Assembly: GCA_022616275.1 (NCBI GenBank)
Contig: JAKEFB010000083.1
Span: 20,718 to 84,717 of the forward strand
Direction: 5' to 3'
From: Chloroflexota bacterium
Lineage (GTDB): Bacteria > Chloroflexota > Anaerolineae > Promineifilales > Promineifilaceae
DNA: 64,000 bases
Shown: in pieces, positions 1 through 10,900 of the stretch
Position numbering within the stretch: position 1 is the stretch's first letter
Layout: each line of letters opens with the position of its first letter
Notes under the pieces: model-generated
What the model was told of the DNA's origin: nothing
Seen by the model: only the letters and a program-made list of their open reading frames with translations
The model's database searches: none
Made by a program: the position numbers and the translations under genes

Positions 1-1560
1 ATTCAGGTTCTTGCGCACCCACTTGTTTAGACCAACGGACTCCACGCGCAGGCCGCCCGTTTCGTCGAATTGGGCCAGTTGGTCCTGGCCCATGACAAAA
101 CGGTAAGGGCCAATACGGATGGCGTCCTCTGACTTGAGCCAGACGTCTCCTTCAATGCGCTGGTCGTTGACGAAAGTGCCGTTGGCGCTGCGCAGGTCGC
201 TGATGCGGTAGCGTTGGCCTACCCGCTCGATCTGGGCGTGGAAGCGGGAGACGACGGGGATGTCCAGGACCACGTCGTTGGTTGCGTCCCGGCCGATGGT
301 AATCACCGACTTTTCGCCAAACTTGACCAGGTCGGCCGGCGCGCCGGCTATCGCCTCGCTCGGTGAGAGATAAGTCATAGTGACCAGCAGGCCGGGGTCC
401 GCCCCGCCAATCCGGAACTTATCTTCATGCTGCAGGCGACGGGAGAAGTTCAGCGGCCGGCCTTCGTGGTAAATGGGGTTGCCGGCGTCGGGGAAGGGCA
501 CCAGTTGGTAACCGTCCCCCACCCGCTCCAGCCGGGCGTGGTGGCGGGAAACGATCTTGGAGTTAACGACGATGTCATTGTCCTCGGCCCGGCCGATGGT
601 GACGCGATCCTTGGTCAGGGTGTAGGTGAGTAGCGGATTACCGGCAATAGCTATTTCGAGGTGGGGCGGGGTCGTCATCGCCGGCATGACGAAATCGCGG
701 TCAAGCATCGTCTGGCTGCCGACCGGTGGCGCGGCCATGGCGGGTGCGGCCGGCGCCGCGACGGCTGTCCTGGGCGCGCCAGACGGGGCGGCAATAGCCG
801 TGGCCGACTCATCGGCCGCCGCCGGGAGACGATAAGTGAGAATGACGACGGCGTCGGAATCAAGCTGGCCAATGCGCAGCTCGTCGCCATTTTCCAGGCG
901 GCGCGGGCCGTTGAGGGGCTGGTCGGCAAACAGCACCGGGTTGCCCGCCGTGGGCGAGGGCACAAGTTCGTAGCCGTTACCAACCCGCTCCAGCCGGGCG
1001 TGCTGGCGGGAAACAATTCGGGAGTCCAGGACGATGTCGCTGCTTTCGGCCCGGCCGATTGTCAGGCTGGGGCGTTCCAGGCGAAACGTCTGTGGTGGGC
1101 CGCCGCCTATCCTGACAATGAGTTCCGGGGGCTCGGCCTGAGCCGGGGGGCGGGGCGGGGGCCGGAGAGCCGTTGGGAGCGCCTCCTCAATCATTGTTGG
1201 CGGCACGAACTCCTTATCCATCTCCGGGACGTAGATGGCGGTCGCATCGGACGCCGGCCCTTCAAAGCGCAGCACAATGCCCAATCCGAGCCGGATCAGG
1301 TCGCCGGAGCTAAGCACTTCCCGGGTGGTCAGGCGCTGCTCATTTAGAAAAGTCCCATTACTACTACCCAGGTCTTCCAGGTAATATAACCCATCCTGCC
1401 GGGTGACGCGCGCGTGGCGGCGTGACACGGCCGAGGACGCAATCACCAGGTCTACCTCAGGATCCCGGCCGATGATAACTGTGGTTTCGGCCAGCTCAAA
1501 TTCCTGGCCCGGCGAAGGTCCTTCCTGAATGACCAACTTCGCTTTTACTTCAGATCTCAC
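1..1560 (-). CDS. Multi-FHA-domain protein, N-terminal part (probable FHA-ABC transporter), runs off the window
   Basis: The minus-strand frame is open for 520 codons from a GTG at 1560 to the window edge. An AGGAGG box five bases upstream supports this start. Four forkhead-associated domains can be read at about residues 9-95, 160-230, 300-370 and 395-475, each with a GR-x-(D/E)-x-(N/D)-D/S-(I/V)-V strand and an (S)R-x-HA motif, the phosphothreonine-reading core. Pro/Ala-rich linkers separate domains 1-2 and 2-3. The last visible residues (GLRVESVGLNKWVRKNLN) match the segment that precedes the Walker A region in bacterial FHA-ABC half-transporters of the Rv1747 type. I therefore infer an ABC ATPase and membrane domain beyond the edge, which are not seen. 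With four kinases 13 kb away, a phospho-threonine-controlled exporter is plausible. It is divergent from the NRPS-PKS gene. FHA content is certain; the ABC part is inferred. Confidence 0.85.
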   Translation of the reverse strand, partial: MRSEVKAKLVIQEGPSPGQEFELAETTVIIGRDPEVDLVIASSAVSRRHARVTRQDGLYYLEDLGSSNGTFLNEQRLTTREVLSSGDLIRLGLGIVLRFEGPASDATAIYVPEMDKEFVPPTMIEEALPTALRPPPRPPAQAEPPELIVRIGGGPPQTFRLERPSLTIGRAESSDIVLDSRIVSRQHARLERVGNGYELVPSPTAGNPVLFADQPLNGPRRLENGDELRIGQLDSDAVVILTYRLPAAADESATAIAAPSGAPRTAVAAPAAPAMAAPPVGSQTMLDRDFVMPAMTTPPHLEIAIAGNPLLTYTLTKDRVTIGRAEDNDIVVNSKIVSRHHARLERVGDGYQLVPFPDAGNPIYHEGRPLNFSRRLQHEDKFRIGGADPGLLVTMTYLSPSEAIAGAPADLVKFGEKSVITIGRDATNDVVLDIPVVSRFHAQIERVGQRYRISDLRSANGTFVNDQRIEGDVWLKSEDAIRIGPYRFVMGQDQLAQFDETGGLRVESVGLNKWVRKNLN

Positions 1561-1593
1561 ACAATCCTCCTAACGTGGGCAAACCGGAGCCAG

Positions 1594-1656
1594 CTTTCTG
1601 TCACGAATGGCTCAGGCCGATCTCTGGATCCAGCCTGAGCCATTCGCGACAGAAAG
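1594..1656. repeat. Long inverted repeat, 24-bp arms
   Basis: CTTTCTGTCACGAATGGCTC and onward (1594-1617) is repeated in inverted form at 1633-1656 with one mismatch and a 15-base loop. It lies in the divergent gap just upstream of the FHA gene start. No T-tract follows on either strand, so it is not a standard terminator. It may be an operator-like or RNA-processing element. Function unknown. Confidence 0.75.
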
Positions 1657-1741
1657 TCGCCGGCCGACGCCAAGGGTAACTTGAATCTAGTGGTTGATTA
1701 TAAACGATACACCTGGAAGAGGTGCGTACGCGCAAGAGAGT

Positions 1742-1771
1742 TTATCAAAGTTTACTGTTTTGTGGTATAAG
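1742..1771 (+). promoter_or_regulatory. Weak candidate promoter for the NRPS-PKS gene
   Basis: TTATCA and TATAAG are spaced by 18 bases in the AT-rich part of the 374-base divergent gap (1561-1934). Match to the consensus is moderate only. No better plus-strand candidate was seen in the gap. Confidence 0.25.
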
Positions 1772-1858
1772 TGGTTACGTCAAACACAGGGGGCGTCCGG
1801 CGATAATGACATTGTGGTTAATAGATCTTGGTTATTAGTTATTGGTAATTGAGTAATT

Positions 1859-1913
1859 GTCCATAAATAACTTGCCGTGCTTTCCGTCAAAAGTTAGGAA
1901 GTTATTTCTGGAC
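1859..1913. repeat. Hairpin in the leader of the NRPS-PKS gene
   Basis: GTCCATAAATAACTT (1859-1873) pairs with AAGTTATTTCTGGAC (1899-1913) with one mismatch and a 25-base loop. It ends 21 bases before the ATG of the giant synthase, so it would lie in its mRNA leader. The preceding 1828-1858 stretch is a run of near-repeats of TTATTAGTTATTGGTAATTG. Confidence 0.7.
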
Positions 1914-1934
1914 AGGTCCTAAGGGAAACTAATC

Positions 1935-4900
1935 ATGGCTTTGAACCCACGTGTAGTGGATTCCTTCCAGCCGGAGACGCTTGTTGAACTCCTACGCTGG
2001 CGCGCCCAGCGCCAGCCCGACAATTTAGCTTATACGTTCCTGGTTGATGGTGAAACCGAAGAGATCAGCCTGACTTACGCCGAACTGGACCAGCGGGCCC
2101 GCTCGATTGCTGCCTGGCTGCAGCGCAAGAGTGCGGTCGGGGAACGGGTCTTGTTGCTCTACCCCTCAGGGCTGGATTATATTGCCGCCTTTTTCGGCTG
2201 CCTGTACGCCGGGGTGGTGGCCGTGCCCGCTTACCCGCCCCGGCTCAACCGGCCCTCAGCTCGTATCCAGGGCATTGTCGCCGACGCCGAAGCGACCGTA
2301 GCCCTGACGACGACCCAAATCCTGGACAACCTGGAGCGCCGCTTTGAACACGCCCCGGACTTGGCCGCGCTACGCTGGCTGGATACCGAGGAAATCCCGG
2401 CCGGCCTGGAAGCAGAGTGGCGGGAACCAACTGTAATCCCCGAGACCCTGGCCTTTCTGCAGTATACTTCCGGCTCGACCAGCGCCCCCAAGGGTGTCAT
2501 GCTGAGCCACGGCAACCTGATCCACAACCTGGCCGTGATTCGCCACGGTTTCCAAATAGATACTGCCAGCCAGGGGGTCTTGGGGGTCTTTTGGTTGCCC
2601 AGCTACCACGATATGGGCCTGATCGGCGGCATCCTGGAGCCGATGTACGTCGGCGGGTCGTCTTTACTGATGTCGCCGGCCGCTTTCTTACAGCGCCCAG
2701 CCCGCTGGCTGGAGGCCATCACCCGCTACCAGGGTGCGATCAGCGGCGCGCCCAACTTCGCCTACCAGTTGTGCGTGGAGAAGATCACCCCCGAACAACG
2801 CGCCGGCCTGGATCTGAGTAGCTGGCACACCGCTTTTTGTGGCGCTGAACCGATCCGGCCAAGCACGCTGGTCCAATTTGCCGAGGCCTTTGTCCCTTGT
2901 GGCTTCAACCCCCGCGCGTTTTACCCCTGCTATGGTCTAGCGGAAGGCAGCTTGCTGGTCTCCGGCGGTGATGGCCCGGCCGAGCCAACTATTTACACCA
3001 TCCGGGCCAGCGCCCTGGGCCAGAACCGGGCCACTCCGGCTGGGGAAACGGAGCAAGACGCCCAGAAAATGGTCAGTTGCGGCCATGCCCTCCTGGATCA
3101 GCAAATCGTCATTGCCAATCCGGAAACGATGAGCCGCTGCGCGGCCGGCGAGGTGGGCGAAATCTGGATGGCCGGGCCGAGTGTGGCCCAGGGGTATTGG
3201 GGCCGGCCGGAGCAGACGGCGGCCACCTTCCAGGCTTACCTGGCCGACAGCGGCGAGGGACCGTTTTTGCGTACCGGCGACCTGGGCTTCCTGCACGAGG
3301 GCGAACTGTACGTGACCGGCCGGCTAAAAGACCTGATTATCATTCGCGGCCGCAACCATTACCCCCAGGACCTGGAATTGGCGGCCGAGCAAAGCCACGA
3401 GGCCCTGGAGCCGCATATGGGCGCGGCTTTCTCCGTAGAAGTGAACGGCGAGGAGCGGCTGGTCATCGTTCACGAAGTCACTCGCCGCCATCGCAAGGTG
3501 GACGTCCGGGAAGTGGCAGCGGCCGTGCGCCAGGCCCTGGCCGAACAGCACGAAATACAGCTTTACGCCCTGACGCTGATTAAACCATTGAGCATCCCCA
3601 AGACTTCCAGCGGCAAAATCAAGCGTCACGCTTGCAAGCTCTGCTTCCTTGACGGCACGCTCGAAATCATCGGCCAGTGGCGCCTGGACGAGCCGAAGGA
3701 AGCAGCGCCGCAACCAGCCCAAACCGGCGAGACACTTGAAAAGCTCATAATCGGCGGTCAATCCAAAATCCAAAATCAAAAATCTAAAATCGAATCCTGG
3801 CTAGTCGAACAACTGGCGACGCGAGTGAACCTCTCGCCGGCCGGGATAGACATTCGCCAGCCCTTTGCCGCCTATGGCCTGGACTCGGTCCAGGCCGTCA
3901 GCCTGGCCGGGGAGCTGGAAAGCTGGCTCGGCCGCAGCCTGCCGCCGACGCTGGCCTGGGATTACCCGACTATTGCCGAGCTGGCCGCCCACCTGGCCGG
4001 GGACGAAACGCCCACTGAGACGGACAGCAGACAGCCGGCCGGCCGACATGTCTCCACCCACGAACCCATCGCCGTCATTGGCCTGGGTTGCCGTTTTCCC
4101 GGCGCGCCAGACCCCGACGCCTTCTGGCAACTGCTGCACGACGGCGTAGACGCCATCCGCGAAGTGCCGCCGGACCGTTGGGACGTGGACGCCTTTTACG
4201 CCGCCAAAGATGGTGTCCGGGGCAAAATGAACACCCGTTGGGGTGGTTTCCTGGACCAGATTGACCACTTTGACCCCCGCTTTTTTGGCATTGCCCCCCG
4301 CGAGGCCAGCCGCATGGACCCCCAGCAGCGGCTGTTGCTGGAAGTGGCCTGGGAAGCGCTGGAAAACGCCGGTCTGATCCCTGGCGACCTGGCCGAAAGC
4401 GCCACCGGCGTCTTTGTTGGCATCAGCAGCTACGACTACTCTCGCTTGCAGTTCAGCGACCCCGGCCAGATTGACGCTTACGCCGGCACGGGCAACGCCC
4501 ACAGTATTGCCGCCAACCGCCTCTCTTACCTGCTGGACCTGCGCGGCCCCAGCCTGGCCGTGGACACGGCCTGTTCCTCGTCCCTGGTGGCCATGCACCT
4601 GGCCATACAGAGCCTGCGTAACGGCGAATCGGACCTGGCCCTGGCTGGCGGGGTCAATCTGCTGCTGGCTCCCGAATTGACCATTACCTTTTCCCAGGCG
4701 CGGATGATGGCCGCCGACGGCCGGTGCAAAACCTTTGACGCCCGGGCCGACGGTTACGTGCGCGGCGAAGGCTGCGGCCTGGTGGTTCTCAAGCGGCTGT
4801 CCGACGCGCTGCACGACGGCGACAACGTCCTGGCCGTGCTCCGTGGCTCGGCCGTCAACCAGGACGGCCGCAGCAACGGCCTGACTGCCCCCAACGGGCC

Positions 4901-7900
4901 GGCTCAGCAGGCCGTCATTCGCCAGGCCCTGGCCGACGCCGAGGCTGACCCAGCGGCCATCAGTTATATAGAGGCCCACGGCACGGGAACGCCCCTCGGC
5001 GACCCCATCGAGATCCAGTCATTGCGCGCCGTTCTGGAGGATGGCCGGCCGGATGGCCAGAGCTGCCTCGTCGGTTCAGTCAAGACCAACGTCGGACACC
5101 TGGAGGCCGCGGCCGGTGTGGCCGGGCTGATCAAGGTCGTCCTGGCCTTGCAGCACGGCGAGATCCCGCCGCACCTGCACTTCCGGGAATTAAACCCGTA
5201 CATTTCCCTGGATGGGTCGCCGCTGGCTATCGCCACCGGCCGTTGCGCCTGGCCGGCTGGGGCCACGCCGCGCCTGGCCGGGGTCAGCTCCTTTGGCTTT
5301 GGCGGCACCAACGCCCACATCGTCGTCTCTGATTTCCAGCCCCAGGCGGGTGGCGGCCGGCCGGCGCCTGGCCTGGAACGCCCTTTACATCTGCTGGCCC
5401 TCTCGGCCCGGAGCGACCAGGCGCTGCAGGCGCTGGCCCGGCGTTATGAACGCTATCTGGCCGAAGCCAACCGGCCGGAACTCGCCCTGGCCGATGTGTG
5501 TTTCACGGCCAATACCGGCCGGACCTACTTTGACCACCGCCTGGCGCTGGCGGCCGGTTCGGCCGAGGCGCTGCAAGAGCGACTGGCTGCTTTCCTGGCT
5601 GCGCCTCGGCCAGGAGTTACTCCTAAAGATCGGCGGGTAGCCTTTTTATTCACCGGCCAGGGGTCGCAATACACGGGCATGAGCCGCCGGCTGTATGAAA
5701 CCCAGCCCACTTTCCGCGCCGCCCTGGACCGCTGCGCCGAGATTTTACAGCCTTATCTGGAACGGCCGCTTTTGTCAGCTCTTTTTGAGGCAGGCACGAC
5801 AAGCCTGGACCAGACAATCTACACCCAACCGGCCCTCTTTGCCCTGGAGTACGCCCTGGCCGAGCTATGGCGTTCCTGGGGCGTTGAGCCGGCTGTGCTT
5901 ATGGGTCACAGCGTCGGCGAGTACGTCGCCGCTTGCCAGGCCGGCGTGTTTAGCCTGGAAGACGGCCTGAAGCTGATTGCCGCCCGCGGCCGGCTAATGC
6001 AGACCCTGCCGCCGGGTGGAGAGATGGCGGCCGTTTTTGCCGGGCAGGATCAGGTGGCCGCGGCCATAGTCTCCTACGCCGGCCAACTCTCCATTGCCGC
6101 CGTGAATGGGCCGGAGAACGTCGTTGTGGCCGGCGAGGCCGCCGCCGTACGGGCTGTGCTGGCCGGGCTGGCGGCCGATGGTGTTGAGGCCCGGCCGCTA
6201 ACCGTCTCTCACGCCTTCCACTCGCCGCTGATGGAGCCAATGCTGGATGAATTTGAAGCGGTGGCGCGCGAAATCGCTTTCCGGCCGCCGCAGCGGCCGC
6301 TCATCTCCAACCTCACCGGCCGGCTATGGGCGGCCGGTGAAACGCCTGACGCCGCTTACTGGCGGGCCCACGTTCGCCAGCCGGTCCACTTTGCCGCCGG
6401 CATGGAAGCGCTGTTTGCCGAAGGGCTGGCCATTTTCCTGGAGATTGGCCCCCAACCCCACCTGCTGGGCCTGGGCCGCCGCTGCCTGCCCGCTGGCCAG
6501 GCGGCCGGGACGATGTTGTGGCTGCCCTCGCTGCGAGAGAAGCAGGACGACTGGGCGGTGCTGTTGGAGAGCCTGGCGGCGCTCTACACTGCCGGCGTGG
6601 CCGTAGACTGGACTGGCTTTGACCGGGATTATATCCGCCGGAAAGTAACTCTGCCGACGTACCCCTTTGAACGGGAACGTTATTGGTTGGAGGTTGCGCC
6701 CGGCCACCACGCCGGCCCAGGACGGGCCGGCCTGAGCGCCAGACAACCAGAAGCGCCGGCCGATTTGCATCCGTTGCTGGGCCAGCGCTTACGGGCGGCT
6801 GTGCCCATCTTTGAGGCCCGTTTTGACCCGGCCGGGCTGGTAGACCTGCCAACGACTTTTGGCGAGATGGCCCTGGCTGCGGCATTTGAGCTTTTTGGAC
6901 CAGGCCCGCACCGGTTGGAAGGGGTGACAGTGGCCGAAATGCGACTGGAAAGCGGCCCGGTGACCTGGCAGACGCTCCTGGCCCTTGACGGCGACCAGGC
7001 CATGACCTTCCAGATTTTTGCCTGGAAGGCCGGGGCGGAAGCCTGGCAGTTGCAAGCCAGCGGTCGTGTGTGGCGCGGCGCGGTGGCTGGCACGATGATT
7101 GAGCGGCAGCCAGAGGTAGAGCCGGCCGGCACAACCGGGCTAACCGGCCGGCCGGAAATTGAAGCGTTTCTTCGCCAGCGCGCGGCGCAGGTCCTGGGGC
7201 TACCGCCGGCTCAAGTTGGCCTGGACCAGCCGTTAGATGCGCTGGGGCTGGATTCATTGATGGCCATCGAGCTACGCAACGCGCTGGAAAATAGCCTGGG
7301 CGTTACCTTGCCGGTCGTCAATTTCTTGCAAGGCCCGACGATTACCGCCCTGGTCGGGCAGTTGTTGGAACTCCTGGCTGCGCCGCAAACGGCCGGGCCG
7401 GCCATCCGGCCGGTGGCGGCCGGGGGTCTGGCGCCGCTCTCTTACGGCCAGCAGGCGATGTGGTTCCTGCACCAGTTGCTGCCCGAAGACGTCTCCTTTA
7501 ACGTGGCTGGAGCGGTGCGCCTGCACGGGCGGCTGGATGTGGCTGCTCTCCGCCGGGCCTGGCAGCGGTTGGTAGAGCGCCACGCAGCGCTACGGACCAC
7601 TTTCCACGTAGTGGCTGGGCAGCCGGTGCAGCAGGTCCGGCCGGACCTGGCCGCGCCGCTGGACGAGGTGGACGCCACGACCTGGGACGAAACAGCCCTG
7701 CGCCACTTTCTGGAAGGGGAGGCCTACCGGTCGTTTGACCTAGAGCAGGGGCCGCTACTACGGTTGGTGCTGTTAGCCCGGTTGGCCGAAGAACACGTTT
7801 TACTGCTGTCGCTCCATCACATTGTGACCGATTTCTGGTCTATGTCGCTCCTCGTTCAAGAACTGCATTTACTGTATGCTGCCGAAACAGGAATGGAGGA

Positions 7901-10900
7901 AGCGACCCTGCCTCCATTAGAGTTGCAGTACGGCGACTACGTTTACTGGCAAAAAGAGCTGCTGGATGGGCCTGAGGGGGAGCGGGTACGGTCCTATTGG
8001 CTGAAGAAGTTATCTGGCGAGCTGCCTGCGTTAAATCTGCCTACCGACCGGCCGCGGCCAGCCGGCCAGACCTTTAAGGGCGCGCTCGCCAGCCGTCGCC
8101 TGAACCCGGCGCTGGCCCACCAGTTGAAAGCGGTCGGCCAGGCGCACGGAGCCACGCTGTACGTGACCTTGTTGGCTGCCTTCCAGGCGCTGTTGCACCG
8201 CTACACCGGCCAGGAGGAGTTGCTGGTCGGCTCGGTGGTCGCCGGCCGGGAGCGGCCGGAGCTGGCCGGGTTGATGGGCTACTTTATTAACCCGGTGGCT
8301 ATCCGGGCTGATTTTTCTGGCAACCCGACCTTCGGCGATTTCCTTAAGCAAGCTCGCCAGACCGTCCTGGAGGCGTTTGCCCACCAGGAATATCCGCTGC
8401 CGCTGCTGGCCGAGCGGCTGGCCTTTGAACGTGACCCCAGCCGGCCGCCGCTGTTTGAGACGATGTTCATCATGCAGAAAGCCCAGGTGTTGGAGGAGCA
8501 GGGGTTGAGCGCCTTTGCCCTGGGGCTGCCCGGAGCGCGGCTAACCCTGGGCGAACTGAGCGTCGAGTCTCTGGCCCTCGACGGGTTGCCGGCCCAGTTT
8601 GACCTGACGCTGATGATGGCCGAGCTGGACGGTGGCCTGGCCGCTACGCTGCACTATAACGCCGATCTCTTTGACCCGGCCACGATGGAACGAATGCTGG
8701 CCCATCTGGAGAGCCTGTTAGCTGGCATTGCTGTTATGCCGGACACGCCGGTGGCGGCCTTACCGTTGCTGGCCCCAACCGAGCGCCAGCAATTATTGGA
8801 GACGTGGAACCAGACGGCGGCCGACTACCCCCGCCACCTCTGCCTCCACCAACTGGTGGAAGCCCAGGCCGAACGGACGCCGGACGCGGTGGCCGTCTCT
8901 TATGATGATACTCACCTGACTTATGACGTGCTTAACCGGCGGGCCAACCAACTGGCCCGGGTTTTGCAGCAGGCGGGCGTCGGGCCAGAGTCGCTGGTAG
9001 CCATTGCCCTGGAGCGCTCGGCCGGCATCCTGGTTGGCCTGTTAGGGATTCTAAAGGCCGGTGGGGCTTACGTGCCCCTCGATCCCGCTTTCCCGCCGGC
9101 CCGGCTGGCTATGATGCTGGCCGACGCCCGGCCGGTAGTTCTCCTCACCAGCCGTGGCCTGGCTGAGACGGCCGTGGAAGGGTGGTTGGCTGAGGGTGAG
9201 CATCGGCCGGAGATCATTTACCTGGACGAACTCTATAGGGCGCATTTGAATGTGCCACCCGTTGGAGCGGGCGCTACAAACTTGAAGAGCGGCGTCCAGC
9301 CAGAGAACCTGGCTTACGTCATCTATACTTCCGGCTCGACCGGCCGGCCGAAGGGAGTGCAAATTCCCCACCGGGCTGTCGTTAACTTTCTGGCCAGCAT
9401 GGCCCGGCAGCCCGGACTATCCAGTGCAGACGTGCTGTTGGCGGTGACGACCCTATCCTTTGACATCGCCGGGCTGGAGCTGTTCTTGCCGCTGACGGTG
9501 GGGGCGCGGGTGGTCATTGCCAGCCGGGAGATGGCCGTCGATGGGACGCAGTTACAGGCGCTCATCAGGGCCTCGGGGGCAACGGTGATGCAGGCCACGC
9601 CGGCCACCTGGCGGATGTTGCTGGAGGCGGGCTGGGACGGCCAGCCGGGGCTCAAAATTCTCTGCGGCGGCGAGGCGCTGCCCCGCGACCTGGCCGACCG
9701 GCTCCTGGCCGGGGGCGCCGCCGTCTGGAATATGTATGGCCCAACGGAGACGACCATCTGGTCTACACTCTACCAGGTCCAGCCCGGCTGTGGGCTGGTC
9801 TCCATCGGCCGGCCGGTTGCCAACACCCAGGTCTACGTCCTGGACCAGGCCCTACAGCCGGTCCCGATCGGCGTGCCAGGCGACCTGTACATTGGCGGCG
9901 ACGGGGTGGCGCGGGGCTACCTCAACCGGCCGGGACTGACGGCCGAGCGCTTCGTCCCCAATCCCTTTCTGGCCGGCGCGCCGGGCCAGCCCACGCCGAT
10001 GCTCTACAAAACGGGCGACCTGGCCCGCTACCTGCCGGACGGCAACATTCTCTTCCTCGGCCGGGGCGACCACCAGGTGAAGGTCCGGGGCTATCGCATT
10101 GAGTTGGGCGAGGTTGAAGCGGCCCTGGCCCGGCACCCGGCCGTGCAGCAGAACGTGGTCGTGGCCCGGGAAGATCGGCCAGGAGAGCGGCGGCTGGTGG
10201 CTTACCTGGTGTTGAAGCCAGAGCCGGAAACGCCGCAAGCCGGCGAGTGGCGCGCTTTCTTGCGGGAGCGGCTGCCGGATTATATGGTCCCGGCTGCCTT
10301 TGTTATCCTGGAGGCGCTGCCCCTGACGCCCAACGGCAAGGTCAACCGGCGCGCCCTGCCGGCCCCGGCCGGCGTCCAGGCCCGGGGCACGGATTACGTC
10401 GCGCCGCGCACGCCCCTGGAAGAGCAACTGGTAACCCTCTGCGCCAGCGTCCTGGGCCAGGCCCAGGACGGCGACCGGCCGCCGTTGGGTGTCAACGACA
10501 ATTTCTTTGACCTGGGCGGGAACTCTCTGCTGGCTACCCGCCTGATCTTCCAGGTGCGGGAAACGTTCCAGGCCCAGGTGCCGCTGCGCTACCTCTTTGC
10601 CGAACCGACGGTAGCCGGCCTGGCCAAAGCCGTGGAAGTGGGGCGGGAGATAGGCCAACGGCCGGTCAGCGGCTCCCCAACCAGCAATGGCTCGTCGGCC
10701 AATGGTCATTCTCGGCTGTCTTTGTTTGAGACTGTAACGGTGGCCGAGTTAAACGCCGAAGCAAAGCTGGACCCGGCTATTACCGCGAGCGAATTGCCTG
10801 GCAATCCGCCTTTTATCTTCCCGGCCCGGCCGGCGCACATCTTCCTGACCGGGGCTACCGGCTTCGTGGGCGCTTTCTTGCTGCACGATCTGCTACAACA

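Noticed and set aside
661-1347. Plus-strand open frame of 228 codons in the FHA gene
   Set aside because: It is antisense to clear FHA domains and has Gly/Arg-rich, motif-free content typical of a GC-rich shadow frame.
3801-4979. Minus-strand open frame of 392 codons inside the synthase
   Set aside because: It mirrors the conserved ACP-KS coding region and shows no domain; it is a shadow frame.
6765-7200. Hidden ketoreductase or full dehydratase in the synthase
   Set aside because: Only about 115 residues of dehydratase-like chain lie between AT and ACP; there is no room for and no sign of a nucleotide-binding ketoreductase.
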